Below are positions 52,373-60,961 of a stretch of DNA of 64,000 nucleotides, one piece after another. Where the stretch lies: NCBI RefSeq assembly GCF_013407835.1, contig NZ_JACCBI010000001.1:2542001-2606000 (forward strand), written 5' to 3'. Both the position numbers and the translations under genes were made by a program. Numbering within the stretch: the stretch's first letter is position 1; every line of letters starts with the position of its first letter. Below the pieces are notes generated by a model that was not told the DNA's origin, ran no database searches, and was given only the letters and a program-made list of their open reading frames with translations. This DNA comes from Agromyces atrinae (GTDB taxonomy: Bacteria; Actinomycetota; Actinomycetes; Actinomycetales; Microbacteriaceae).

Positions 52373-53686
52373 GTGACTGAAATACCCGCACTCGACGTGC
52401 AGGAACTCTACAAAGTCTTCGGACGACGCCCCAGTGAGGGCGTAGCGGCACTCAAAAAGGGCACCACGCGCGACAAGATCTCGGGAACGGCCGCCGTCAT
52501 CGACGCGTCCTTCACGGTCAATCCCGGTGAGATCTTCGTCGTCATGGGCCTCTCGGGTTCGGGCAAGTCGACCCTGATCCGCACTCTCAACGGGTTGCTC
52601 GAGCCCACCGAGGGAACGATCAAGGTCTTCGGCGAGCCCATCACGGGCCTCGACGGCAAGAAGCTGCGCGACGTGCGCCGCCGCCGCATCTCGATGGTCT
52701 TCCAGCACTTCGCGCTCTTCCCGCACCGCACGGTGCTCGAGAACGCGGCCTACGGCCTCGAGGTGCAGGGCGTCGGAGCGACCGAACGCCACGAGCGCGC
52801 CCGCAAGGTGCTCGGCCGCGTCGGCCTCGACGGCTGGGCCGACTCGCTGCCCTCCGAGCTGTCGGGCGGCATGCAGCAGCGTGTGGGTCTCGCCCGTGCG
52901 CTCGCCGCAGACACCGACATCCTGCTCATGGACGAGGCCTTCTCGGCGCTCGACCCGCTCATCCGCCGCGAGATGCAGGAGCAGCTCGTTGAACTGCAGC
53001 GCGAGCTCGGCAAGACGATCGTGTTCATCACGCACGACCTCAACGAAGCCATGTTCCTCGGCGACCGCATCGCGGTCATGCGCGACGGCCGCATCGCCCA
53101 GCTCGGCACGGCCGAAGAGATCCTCACCGACCCGGCCGACGACTACATCGCCCAGTTCGTGCAGGACGTCGACCGCGCCCGCGTGCTCACCGCCGCGAAC
53201 GTCATGGACGCCCCGCGCGCCCTCGTCGGCCGCTCGGCCGGCCCGCGCGTCGCCCTCCGCACCATGCGCGACCTGCACACGTCGATGGTCTACGTCGTCG
53301 GCGACGGGCGTCGGCTCGAAGGCGTCGTGCACGACCGCGACGTCCTCCGCCTCGTGCGCCGCGGCGACCGCACGCTCGACGCGGCCCTCCGCACCGACGC
53401 GCCCCGCGTGCACCCCGACGTCGTCATCGCCGACCTCCTCGAGAGCTCGGTCGAGACCGACCTCCCCCTGGCCGTGGTGGATGACGCGGGCCGACTGCTC
53501 GGCGCGATCCCCCGTGTCACACTGCTCGCCGCCCTCGGCAACGTGCCGAACACGACCGGTGAGCTGCCCGTCGTCGAGCCGCCCGCGACGATCTCGATGG
53601 AGATCATCACGCAGACGCTGCACGACTCGATGGAGCCCACCAGCGCGCCCGAATCGGATGCCGCGAGCGAGAGGAGCCTCGCATGA
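52373..53686 (+). CDS. proV: Glycine betaine/proline ABC transporter ATPase with CBS pair
   Basis: A 437-aa ATPase for compatible-solute uptake. Walker A is GLSGSGKST near residue 60, the signature LSGGMQQRVGLARAL and Walker B LLMDEAFSALDP follow. Two CBS domains fill the C-terminal third, which in OpuA/ProU-type transporters sense ionic strength. GTG 52373 has CCGGAG seven bases upstream. The permease ATG overlaps the stop (ATGA). Confidence 0.94.
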   Translation: MTEIPALDVQELYKVFGRRPSEGVAALKKGTTRDKISGTAAVIDASFTVNPGEIFVVMGLSGSGKSTLIRTLNGLLEPTEGTIKVFGEPITGLDGKKLRDVRRRRISMVFQHFALFPHRTVLENAAYGLEVQGVGATERHERARKVLGRVGLDGWADSLPSELSGGMQQRVGLARALAADTDILLMDEAFSALDPLIRREMQEQLVELQRELGKTIVFITHDLNEAMFLGDRIAVMRDGRIAQLGTAEEILTDPADDYIAQFVQDVDRARVLTAANVMDAPRALVGRSAGPRVALRTMRDLHTSMVYVVGDGRRLEGVVHDRDVLRLVRRGDRTLDAALRTDAPRVHPDVVIADLLESSVETDLPLAVVDDAGRLLGAIPRVTLLAALGNVPNTTGELPVVEPPATISMEIITQTLHDSMEPTSAPESDAASERSLA

Positions 53687-54603
53687 CCGACTTCCGTCTG
53701 CCCCTCGGTGCCTGGGTCAAGGACTTCGTCGACCTGCTCACCGACACCCTCTCGGGCTTCTTCGCCGTCATCCGTTCGATCTTCGCGGGCATGTACGACG
53801 CGGTCGACTGGATCCTCGCGACGCCGCCCTTCTGGGCCGTCATCATCGTCATCGCGATCCTCGCCTTCCTCGCGAAGGGATGGAAGCTCGCGGTCGGAGC
53901 GATCCTGAGCCTCCTCGTGATCGTCGCGGTCGACCAGTGGGCCAACGCGATGGACACCCTGGCGCTCGTGCTCGTCGCGAGCTTCCTCGCGGTGCTCATC
54001 TCGGTTCCCGTCGGCATCCTCGCCGCTCGCTCCGACCTCGCGTCGAAGATCATCCGCCCGATCCTCGACTTCATGCAGACGATGCCCGCCTTCGTCTACC
54101 TGATCCCTGCCCTCATCCTCTTCCGCGTGGGCGTCGTGCCCGGCATCGTCGCGACCATCGTGTTCGCGATGGCTCCCGGCGTGCGCCTCACCGAACTCGG
54201 CATCCGCGGAGTGGACAAAGAGGTCGTCGAGGCCGGTCAGGCCTTCGGCTCGTCGCCGTGGCGCATCCTGCGTCAGATCCAGCTGCCGCTCGCCCTGCCG
54301 AGCATCATGGCCGGTATCAACCAGGTCATCATGCTCTCGCTCTCGATGGTCGTCATCGCGGGCATGGTCGGCGCCGGCGGACTCGGCGGCCAGGTCGTCG
54401 CGAGCCTCAACCGCATCGACATCGGGCTCGGATTCGAGGCCGGCCTCTCGGTCGTCATCCTCGCGATCCTGCTCGACCGCCTCACGGCCTCGCTCGGCCA
54501 GCGTTCGCAGCGCCGAAAGCCCGCGAAGAAGGCGGCCGACCCCGCTGCCGAGGCCGACGAGGTGATCGCGGCCGGACCGCGCCGCGCCCCCGCCGCCGTC
54601 TAG
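53683..54603 (+). CDS. proW: Glycine betaine/proline ABC transporter permease
   Basis: A 306-aa permease with about seven transmembrane helices. The EAA-loop region GIRGVDKEVVEAGQAFGSSPW is split by a turn at about residue 185 and contacts ProV. The N-terminal 70 residues add two helices before the core. The C-terminal tail is basic and Ala-rich. Confidence 0.93.
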   Translation: MTDFRLPLGAWVKDFVDLLTDTLSGFFAVIRSIFAGMYDAVDWILATPPFWAVIIVIAILAFLAKGWKLAVGAILSLLVIVAVDQWANAMDTLALVLVASFLAVLISVPVGILAARSDLASKIIRPILDFMQTMPAFVYLIPALILFRVGVVPGIVATIVFAMAPGVRLTELGIRGVDKEVVEAGQAFGSSPWRILRQIQLPLALPSIMAGINQVIMLSLSMVVIAGMVGAGGLGGQVVASLNRIDIGLGFEAGLSVVILAILLDRLTASLGQRSQRRKPAKKAADPAAEADEVIAAGPRRAPAAV

Positions 54604-54680
54604 GCAGGCAGAACCCCACGACGTCGGGCGGGGAACGACCCTGCCCGCGAACATCCAATCGACACCACCGAGAGGAAACA

Positions 54681-55580
54681 ATGAAGAAGCGCAGCACACT
54701 CTCCATCGCCGCGATCGCGATGGCAGCAACGCTCGGACTCGCCGGATGCGCGAGCGACGGCAACGCCGGAGGCGACAACGCCGAGGGCGGCGAGAAGATG
54801 GACATCACCCTCGCCGTGTTCAACGGCTGGGACGAAGGCATCGCCACGAGCTGGCTCTGGAAGGCCATCCTCGAAGAGAAGGGCTACTCGGTCGAGCTCG
54901 AATTCGCCGACGTCGCGCCCGTGTTCGAGGGTCTCTCCTCGGGCGACTACGACTTCACGACCGACATCTGGCTGCCGGGCACCCACAAGGAGTACCTCGA
55001 AACCTACGGCGACGAGATCGAAGAGCTCGGCGCCTGGAACGACGAGTCGAAGCTCACGATCGCCGTGAACGAAGACGCTCCCATCGACTCGCTCGACGAG
55101 CTCGCGGCCAACGCCGACCTCTTCAACAACCGCATCGTCGGCATCGAGCCGGGCGCGGGCCTCACGGGCGCCGTCGAGAACGCTGTCATCCCCGACTACG
55201 GCCTCGAGGGCATGGAGTTCCTCACGTCGTCGACCGCCGCGATGCTCACCGAGCTGACCGCCGCGACCGACGCCGGCGAGAACATCGTCGTCACGCTGTG
55301 GGAGCCGCACTGGGCCTACGGCGCCTTCCCCATCAAGAACCTCGAAGACCCCGAGGGCGCGCTCGGCGGCACCGAGACCATCTCGAGCTACGGCAGCACG
55401 CAGTTCGTCGAGAACTCGCCGCAGGCGGCCGAGTGGCTGTCGAACTTTAAGATGGACCTCGACACGCTCTACTCGCTCGAGAACGCCATGTTCGTCGAGT
55501 ACGAGGGCAGCGACTACGCCCCGATCGTCGCCGACTGGATCGCCGACAACCAGGAGTGGGTCGACTCCCTCACCTCGTAA
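54681..55580 (+). CDS. proX: Glycine betaine/proline-binding lipoprotein
   Basis: A 299-aa OpuAC-type substrate-binding lipoprotein. Signal peptide and lipobox LGLAGC place the acylated Cys at residue 22. The aromatic cage residues are in FNGWDEG, FTTDIWLPG and LWEPHWAYG. Preceded by GAGAGGAAAC. The gene ends just before a strong hairpin. Confidence 0.93.
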   Translation: MKKRSTLSIAAIAMAATLGLAGCASDGNAGGDNAEGGEKMDITLAVFNGWDEGIATSWLWKAILEEKGYSVELEFADVAPVFEGLSSGDYDFTTDIWLPGTHKEYLETYGDEIEELGAWNDESKLTIAVNEDAPIDSLDELAANADLFNNRIVGIEPGAGLTGAVENAVIPDYGLEGMEFLTSSTAAMLTELTAATDAGENIVVTLWEPHWAYGAFPIKNLEDPEGALGGTETISSYGSTQFVENSPQAAEWLSNFKMDLDTLYSLENAMFVEYEGSDYAPIVADWIADNQEWVDSLTS

Positions 55581-56595
55581 GGCTGACGCCTGAACGAACG
55601 GATGCCGCGTGCGATTCACTCGCACGCGGCATCCGTTGTCTGTTGCCGGGGGCGGCGACGCGCGCGAGGGCGTCGAGCACGGCGACGGGCTGCTCGATCG
55701 GCGCGAAGTGGCCGGCCTCGTCGAGCACGGTCGCGCGGAACCGGGGGATCTCGGCGGCGAGACGCACGTCGTCGCTCGCGTGCAGGAACACGTCGCGTCG
55801 CCCGTGCAGCGACTCGACCGCGCACGTGATGGAGCGCCAGTAGTCGCCGCTCGCGTGGGCGGCGTCGGCGGCGCCGAGCACGAAGCTCGTGGGGCGCACG
55901 TCGGTCGCGATGGCGCGCACCGCGCTCGCATCGACCCGCAGCGGATGACGGAAGAGCGGTGACACCGCGAGGCGAAGGAGGCCGAGCCGGTCGAGCACCC
56001 GCACGAAGCGGCGACCGCCGCGTTCGTTCCGCGCGAGCACGCGCATGACCGCGAGCAGTCCCGTGAACGCGGGCACGAGGCGGAGGCCCCGCAGCGGGCG
56101 GCGCACGCCCTCGATCACGGCGTGCGTCGTCGGCGAGACGGCGACGACGCCGCGCGTGGCCGAGGTCTCGCGGGCCGCGAGCTGCAGCCCGATGAACCCG
56201 CCCGACGAGTGGCCGACGACGATCCAGCGCTCGTACCCGAGGGCCCGGGCGATCTCGGCGACGACGCGCACGAGCGCATCGACGGTGAACTCGCGGCCGA
56301 CGGGCCGCGGCGTCGCGCCCCAGCCCGGCAGGTCGGGGATGACGACGTCGCCGAGCAGGCTCGTCCTGCCGGCCGCGCGTCGCTCGCGATCGGCCGCGAG
56401 CAGCGGGGTCCACGTCGTCCACGAGCCGGCGGCCCCGTGCAAGAGGATGACGGCGGTGCCCCGATCACGCGCGAGACGCTCGCGCCGGTAGTGCACGCTC
56501 ACGCGGCCGAGGCTCGTCGGAACGGCGTGCGTCGCGAGGCCGAACTCGGCGGCATCCGTCGAGACGGGGAACGGCATGTAAGAGGACTCGGCCAT
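55570..56595 (-). CDS. Alpha/beta hydrolase
   Basis: A 341-aa alpha/beta hydrolase 1 family protein. The oxyanion region is LHGAAGSWTTWTPLL near residue 53, the nucleophile elbow GHSSGG near residue 129, and the C-terminal histidine is in DEAGHFAPIE. Substrate unknown. The last 11 bases overlap proX, and the proX hairpin lies in its C-terminal codons, which is unusual. Confidence 0.82.
   Translation of the reverse strand: MAESSYMPFPVSTDAAEFGLATHAVPTSLGRVSVHYRRERLARDRGTAVILLHGAAGSWTTWTPLLAADRERRAAGRTSLLGDVVIPDLPGWGATPRPVGREFTVDALVRVVAEIARALGYERWIVVGHSSGGFIGLQLAARETSATRGVVAVSPTTHAVIEGVRRPLRGLRLVPAFTGLLAVMRVLARNERGGRRFVRVLDRLGLLRLAVSPLFRHPLRVDASAVRAIATDVRPTSFVLGAADAAHASGDYWRSITCAVESLHGRRDVFLHASDDVRLAAEIPRFRATVLDEAGHFAPIEQPVAVLDALARVAAPGNRQRMPRASESHAASVRSGVSLTR
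55599..55635. terminator. Terminator hairpin of proVWX
   Basis: A perfect 16-bp stem (CGGATGCCGCGTGCGA at 55599-55614, loop TTCAC, complement at 55620-55635), followed by TTGTCTGTTG. It lies 19 bases after proX and inside the 3' coding end of the convergent hydrolase. Confidence 0.85.
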
Positions 56596-56647
56596 GCAGG
56601 GTATTCGTCACCGAGCCGCGACCGGATGGCGCGCGTGAGTCGCGTGT

Positions 56648-56676
56648 TTGGCGACACGCCGGGGATGACGTAGACT
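56648..56676 (+). promoter_or_regulatory. Promoter of rpmB-rpmG-rpsN
   Basis: Minus-35 TTGGCG (56648-56653), a 17-base spacer and minus-10 TAGACT (56671-56676). The transcript would have a leader of about 128 bases. In the leader, GAGAGGC/GCCTCTC (56774-56780 with 56787-56793) forms a 7-bp hairpin seven bases before the ribosome site. No Zur-box-like sequence is seen. Confidence 0.6.
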
Positions 56677-56810
56677 CGACGTTTGGCTGAGCGCGTCCAC
56701 CGCTCGAGCCGTTGACATGATCCCCTCCTTCTCACGAATGAGCGGCGTCATGTCTGCCGACAAGAGATCTTGGGAGAGGCAATTCCGCCTCTCGGTATTG
56801 GAGGAGAACC

Positions 56811-57047
56811 ATGGCAGCAGTCTGCCAAGTGACCGGCGCCGTTCCCGGCTTCGGGCACAACATTTCGCACTCGCACCGTCGTACGAAGCGCCGCTTCGAC
56901 CCGAACGTGCAGAAGAAGACCTACTACGTGCCCTCGCTGCGTCGTAACATCACCCTCAACGTGTCCGCCAAGGGCATCAAGGTGATCGACGCTCGCGGAA
57001 TCGAAGCAGTCGTCAAGTCAATCCAGGCTCGTGGGGTGAAGCTCTAA
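56811..57047 (+). CDS. rpmB: 50S ribosomal protein L28
   Basis: A 78-aa L28 with [24 protein letters not shown] at the start (shown here as residues about 5-28) and [12 protein letters not shown] at the end. Only one Cys is present, so it lacks the two CxxC zinc ligands of the C+ form. It is the first gene of a set rpmB-rpmG-rpsN, and its stop overlaps the next start (TAATG). GGAGGAGA precedes the ATG. Confidence 0.95.
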   Translation: MAAVCQVTGAVPGFGHNISHSHRRTKRRFDPNVQKKTYYVPSLRRNITLNVSAKGIKVIDARGIEAVVKSIQARGVKL

Positions 57048-57214
57048 TGGCTAAGCAGCAGGACATTCGTCCCATCATCAAGCTCCGTTCGACGGCGGGA
57101 ACCGGGTACACCTACGTGACCCGCAAGAACCGTCGCAACGACCCTGACCGTCTCGTGCTCAAGAAGTACGACCCCGTTGTGCGCAAGCACGTCGACTTCC
57201 GAGAGGAGCGCTAA
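57047..57214 (+). CDS. rpmG: 50S ribosomal protein L33
   Basis: A 55-aa L33 with [20 protein letters not shown] and [16 protein letters not shown]. It has no cysteine, so it is the zinc-independent form. It is too short to be found by simple ORF length filters. ATG 57047 overlaps the rpmB stop. Confidence 0.95.
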   Translation: MAKQQDIRPIIKLRSTAGTGYTYVTRKNRRNDPDRLVLKKYDPVVRKHVDFREER

Positions 57215-57218
57215 ACAC

Positions 57219-57524
57219 ATGGCTAAGAAGAGCAAGATCGCCCGTAACGAGCAGCGCAAGGTGGTCGTCGACCGCTACGCCGCCAAGCGACTGGAGCTGA
57301 AGAAGGCTCTCATCGACCCGAACGGCACCGACGAGTCGCGTGAGGCAGCGCGCAAGGGGCTGCAGAAGCTCCCCCGCAACGCCTCGCCGATCCGCGTCCG
57401 CTCGCGCGACGCCATCGACGGCCGCCCCCGTGGTGTCCTCACGAAGTTCGGCGTCTCGCGCGTCCGCTTCCGTGAGATGGCTCACCGCGGCGAGCTGCCC
57501 GGCATCACGAAGTCGAGCTGGTAA
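57219..57524 (+). CDS. rpsN: 30S ribosomal protein S14, long C- form
   Basis: A 101-aa S14 of the long, cysteine-free type ([12 protein letters not shown] at the start, [20 protein letters not shown] in the middle and [18 protein letters not shown] at the end). It starts four bases after rpmG. The three genes form the classic zinc-independent set. Confidence 0.95.
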   Translation: MAKKSKIARNEQRKVVVDRYAAKRLELKKALIDPNGTDESREAARKGLQKLPRNASPIRVRSRDAIDGRPRGVLTKFGVSRVRFREMAHRGELPGITKSSW

Positions 57525-57538
57525 ATCAGTTCTGATCA

Positions 57539-57568
57539 GGGGGATCTCCTTCGGGAGGTCCCCCTTTT
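57539..57568 (+). terminator. Terminator of rpmB-rpmG-rpsN
   Basis: An 11-bp stem with one G-U pair (GGGGGATCTCC, loop TTCG, GGAGGTCCCCC) followed directly by TTTT. Confidence 0.93.
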
Positions 57569-57791
57569 CGTGTCTCTACCGGCCGTTTTTCGCCCCGCCG
57601 CCCCCGTTCGGGGCGTCATCTGGCGTGACACGCCGGTGTGAAAGGGCTCGAAAAGCCCGTAAATCCGCGTGTTTCCGGGGAACTCTGCTACATTCAAGGC
57701 GGTCGATCAGGCCACCCGGAGCTCACGATGTGGCGCTCCGGACACCCAAGAAAAGCTGTATCAAACAGTGATGGTCCGAGGAGGACACTCA

Positions 57792-58079
57792 ATGGCTGAC
57801 AAGTCGCTTAACAAGACCGAGCTCGTCGCGAAGATCGCCGCATCGACCGGCCAGAGCCAGGCCACCGTCGACGCCGTCATCGGCGGTCTCTTCGAGGCGC
57901 TCTCCGAGTCGGTTGCCGCTGGCACCAAGGTCTCGATCCCGGGCTGGCTCGCTGTCGAGCGCACGCACCGCGCTGCCCGCACGGGCCGCAACCCCCAGAC
58001 CGGCGCCACCATCGAGATCCCCGCCGGCTACTCGGTCAAGGTCTCGGCTGGTTCGAAGCTCAAGGCTGCCGCCAAGTAG
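57792..58079 (+). CDS. hup: HU-family DNA-binding protein
   Basis: A 95-aa nucleoid protein. The N-terminal helices (LNKTELVAKIAASTGQSQ) and the DNA-clasping arm around RTGRNPQTGATIEIPAG are typical of HU. The short basic tail is not the long Lys/Ala tail of mycobacterial HupB. ATG 57792 has GAGGA upstream. A TACATT minus-10-like hexamer lies at 57689-57694, about 100 bases upstream. Confidence 0.95.
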   Translation: MADKSLNKTELVAKIAASTGQSQATVDAVIGGLFEALSESVAAGTKVSIPGWLAVERTHRAARTGRNPQTGATIEIPAGYSVKVSAGSKLKAAAK

Positions 58080-58098
58080 TCTTCGCACAACTCGCGCC

Positions 58099-58126
58099 AC
58101 GGGCGCCGGCTTCGGCCGGCGCCCGT
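58099..58126 (+). terminator. Terminator of the HU gene
   Basis: A perfect 12-bp stem ACGGGCGCCGGC with TTCG loop, 19 bases after the stop codon. Confidence 0.88.
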
Positions 58127-58213
58127 TCGTGGTTTCCGGGCTCATCGTTTCGATAGGGTGATCGTGAACCCTGAACGGGGGTGCGGCGGGGGCCGCAGGC
58201 GAAGGGGGAGTTC

Positions 58214-58777
58214 GTGACCGAGCGGGATCGCTGGGTGGCCGACCTCGAGGCTCTGGCCGACGAGGGTCGCGCTCTCGAGGAGCGTTCACGGCAGGTCGCC
58301 GAGCAGTTCGCCGCCCTCATTCCTGCGCCTGCCGTCGATGTCGCCGTCGAGCTGGACGACGAGGGCATCATCACGGCCGTCACGATCGGCGACGAGGCGA
58401 AGGATGTCGATCACGACGCACTCGTCGGGGCGATCAACATCGCCGTGTCGACCGCGAGCTGCGCGCGTCGTGCGCGTCTACTGGAAGCGAGGGGCGCGGC
58501 TTTCCCCGTCGAGCTGCCGCCCGCGTTCGACCTCTCGATGTTCATCGGGTCGCTCGCGCGCGGCGAGGCACTCGAGCCCCAGCGCATCAGCAACGACCTG
58601 TCGACCGTGACCGCGCTCGTCTTCATGGGAGAGGTCGGGGCCGTCGAGCTCGACGAGAACTGGGTGAGCCAGACACCGCTCGGTCGCGTCGGCGACGAGA
58701 TCGCGCGCGTGGCGCGCATCGCGGCGGAGCGCAACCGCGGTCATACGAACGCGTCCGATGCCGGGGAGGGGCACTGA
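58214..58777 (+). CDS. YbaB/EbfC-like protein in WXG100 cluster
   Basis: A 187-aa protein. The central part VDVAVELDDEGIITAVTIGD resembles the YbaB/EbfC fold used by several ESX-associated proteins, flanked by helices. GTG 58214 is preceded by GGGGGAG. It opens a tight cluster of five genes, all in one direction. Function unknown. Confidence 0.65.
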   Translation: MTERDRWVADLEALADEGRALEERSRQVAEQFAALIPAPAVDVAVELDDEGIITAVTIGDEAKDVDHDALVGAINIAVSTASCARRARLLEARGAAFPVELPPAFDLSMFIGSLARGEALEPQRISNDLSTVTALVFMGEVGAVELDENWVSQTPLGRVGDEIARVARIAAERNRGHTNASDAGEGH

Positions 58778-58778
58778 C

Positions 58779-59105
58779 ATGAGCGATACCGATGTCGACG
58801 TCGAGATTCTCGCGGCGGATGCCACGGGGCGGTGGGCGCCCTGGCGCGATCGCCTGACCCAGATCGGTGAGGCGATCCCCGTCGATCCGCCCGCCAACGA
58901 CTTCTCGCTCATACCGGGAGCCGGCGATGTGGCCGCGGCCTACGCGCGGGCGGCCGAGCGCCTCCGCACGTACATCGGCGAGGGCGCGGTGGCCTTCCAG
59001 AGGTTCTACGACATGATCGACGAGACGTGCGTCGAGTACCTCGAAGACGAGGGAGTGTCCGAAGCCGAGATCGCGGCGTTCCGGCAGAGAGCGGGTCTCG
59101 AATGA
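58779..59105 (+). CDS. Small helical protein in WXG100 cluster
   Basis: A 108-aa, acidic, mainly helical protein (FSLIPGAGDVAAAYARAAERL then RFYDMIDETCVEYLEDEG). It begins one base after the previous stop and its own stop overlaps the next start (ATGA). No domain is recognised; a secreted or chaperone partner role is inferred from context. Confidence 0.6.
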   Translation: MSDTDVDVEILAADATGRWAPWRDRLTQIGEAIPVDPPANDFSLIPGAGDVAAAYARAAERLRTYIGEGAVAFQRFYDMIDETCVEYLEDEGVSEAEIAAFRQRAGLE

Positions 59106-59893
59106 GCTACGTCGACGATGCCCAGAACGCCATCCAGGAGTCGTGCACCGAGGCGCTCAACGAGCTGCGGCGCATGAAGCAGAACGCCCCGGCGAACGTG
59201 CGTCGCGCCGTCGAGGCGCTCGTCACGATCTGGCGGGTGCCGCCGCCGGCCGACCAGCTGCTCATCGATCAGATGGTCAACCTCCTGCTTCCCCAGGTCT
59301 ACGACTACCTCCGCTTCAGCGAGCAGCTGAACCACGCGTTCATCCGGGGTGCCGACATGCTCGGCAGCCCCGACACGCTGCGCGCCACCGCCGAGGCCCT
59401 CAGCACGGTCGGCGGCGACGCCCGCAACCTCGCCGCCGAGGTCACGAAGCAGAACCTGCCCGGAATGGACCCGGCCAACTGGGCGAACAGCTGGGGCTAC
59501 GAGGCGGCCTTCGAGCCGCAGCCGGGCGCCGTGCTGCGCGTCGACGACTTCGCCACGACGCTCGCGGCGGCACTCGGGGCCATGGCTGACGCCATCGAGA
59601 AGTTCTACGTCGAGGCGGCGCTCGTCGCGGTCGGCGGCACGACGGCCTACGTCGGCCTCGTCGGGGCGATCACCGGCGTCGCGCTGTGCTTCACGGGCGG
59701 TGGCGCGATCGCGGGTCTGCCGATGGCGATCATCGGCTCGATCACCGCTCTGCTCGGGGCGGTGAGCGCGATCCTCGCCCTCGCGAGCATGACCCTCGGC
59801 ACCTTCCAGAGCGTCAACAACCAGATCTCCGCCCTCGAGGGTTCGGGCGTCAACAGCGGACAGACGGAGACGTGGCCGTCGCCGGGCGTATGA
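59102..59893 (+). CDS. Large WXG-like helical protein
   Basis: A 263-aa protein. The N-terminal 140 residues are helical and contain VTIWRVPPPADQLL and PANWANSWGYEAAF. A hydrophobic glycine-rich stretch of about 60 residues (near 180-240) may form two membrane helices. It has the look of a long type VII substrate. The next gene overlaps its stop. Confidence 0.6.
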   Translation: MSYVDDAQNAIQESCTEALNELRRMKQNAPANVRRAVEALVTIWRVPPPADQLLIDQMVNLLLPQVYDYLRFSEQLNHAFIRGADMLGSPDTLRATAEALSTVGGDARNLAAEVTKQNLPGMDPANWANSWGYEAAFEPQPGAVLRVDDFATTLAAALGAMADAIEKFYVEAALVAVGGTTAYVGLVGAITGVALCFTGGGAIAGLPMAIIGSITALLGAVSAILALASMTLGTFQSVNNQISALEGSGVNSGQTETWPSPGV

Positions 59894-60615
59894 CCTCGCT
59901 CACGGGGCGGCAACGCACCGCGATCGGTGTCGTCGTCGTGCTCGCCGTGCTTCTCGCGGCAGCCGTCATCGTCGCCATCAGCCTCATCGCCTCGCTCAGC
60001 TCGGAGCGCCCCTCACCCGTGCCGCTCGCCGAGCGCTACGTCACCGCCCTCGCGAACGGCGATGCGACCGAGGCGGCCCGGCTCGACGGGCACGATTCGG
60101 CCGACGAGCCGTTCCTCTCGGACGACGCGCTCGGCTCCGCGGAACGCATCACCGAGGCATCCGTCGAGGGATACCAGTACGCGGGCGACGCGGCGACGGC
60201 GACCGTGCGCTTCACCCTCGACGGTGAACAGCACACGGCCGAGATCGGCTTCGTGTGGCAGGACGACGCGTGGGTCATCGACGAGGGGCTCGCCTCGGCC
60301 TTCTCCGTCACGGGCGGTGTGCAGTCGCCGAGCGACTACGCCCTGCCCTTTGAGATCGGCGGCGTCGTCGCACCCGACGAGTCCGGCGAGCCGGTGTTCG
60401 GCCTCGATCGCACCTATCTCGTCTACCCCGGCGTCTACGACGTCGACCTGCTGATCGACCCGGCGACCATCGTCGACATCACGGTCGACCCGGCCCTCGC
60501 CTCCGATACGACCGGCGAGCCGGTGCGATTCACGGCTTTGCCCGGCGCGGCCGAGACACGCATGATCGTGCGCCTCACCGAGCCGCCGGTCTCCGACACG
60601 GAAGGAACATCATGA
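59890..60615 (+). CDS. Membrane-anchored protein in WXG100 cluster
   Basis: A 241-aa protein with one N-terminal transmembrane helix (about residues 12-37) and an exported domain. The part ERYVTALANGDATEAARL resembles an NTF2-like or DUF4878-like fold. It probably faces outward. Function unknown. Confidence 0.6.
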   Translation: MTSLTGRQRTAIGVVVVLAVLLAAAVIVAISLIASLSSERPSPVPLAERYVTALANGDATEAARLDGHDSADEPFLSDDALGSAERITEASVEGYQYAGDAATATVRFTLDGEQHTAEIGFVWQDDAWVIDEGLASAFSVTGGVQSPSDYALPFEIGGVVAPDESGEPVFGLDRTYLVYPGVYDVDLLIDPATIVDITVDPALASDTTGEPVRFTALPGAAETRMIVRLTEPPVSDTEGTS

Positions 60616-60908
60616 GCCAGCGACTCGTGCGCCGCTTCGGCCAGCTCGACGGCCTCGTCACTCTGCTCGACACGTCGCACTCCGACATCCGCACCGCTCT
60701 CGACGAGCTCGACGCGCGCGTCTCCGAGCTGCGCGGGGCGTGGACGGGCGACGCGACCGACGCCTACGCGCGGGCGCACGCCGAGTGGGAGGAGGCGCTC
60801 GCCGAACTCGGCGACGTGCTCGCCGACGCTGCCCGTGTGATCCAGACCACCGCCGAGCGCGGTCGCCGCACCGAGGAGCGCATCGCCGCGAAGTGGGGCG
60901 CGCGCTGA
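60612..60908 (+). CDS. WXG100-family protein
   Basis: A 98-aa two-helix protein with the central turn AWTGDAT, the W-x-G motif, and the heptad-like flanking helices of EsxA/EsxB. The C-terminal ending RTEERIAAKWGAR is also typical. It closes the cluster; its start overlaps the previous stop. Secretion by a type VII system is expected but the machinery (EccC ATPase) is not in view. Confidence 0.82.
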   Translation: MSQRLVRRFGQLDGLVTLLDTSHSDIRTALDELDARVSELRGAWTGDATDAYARAHAEWEEALAELGDVLADAARVIQTTAERGRRTEERIAAKWGAR

Positions 60909-60961
60909 GCCGTGACGCGACGCGGGCATTCCGGCCGCTCACGCCCGGTTAAGCTTGTGAG

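Noticed and set aside
56648..56810. Zur box before rpmB
   Set aside because: No palindrome resembling the one at 38739 is present in this region.
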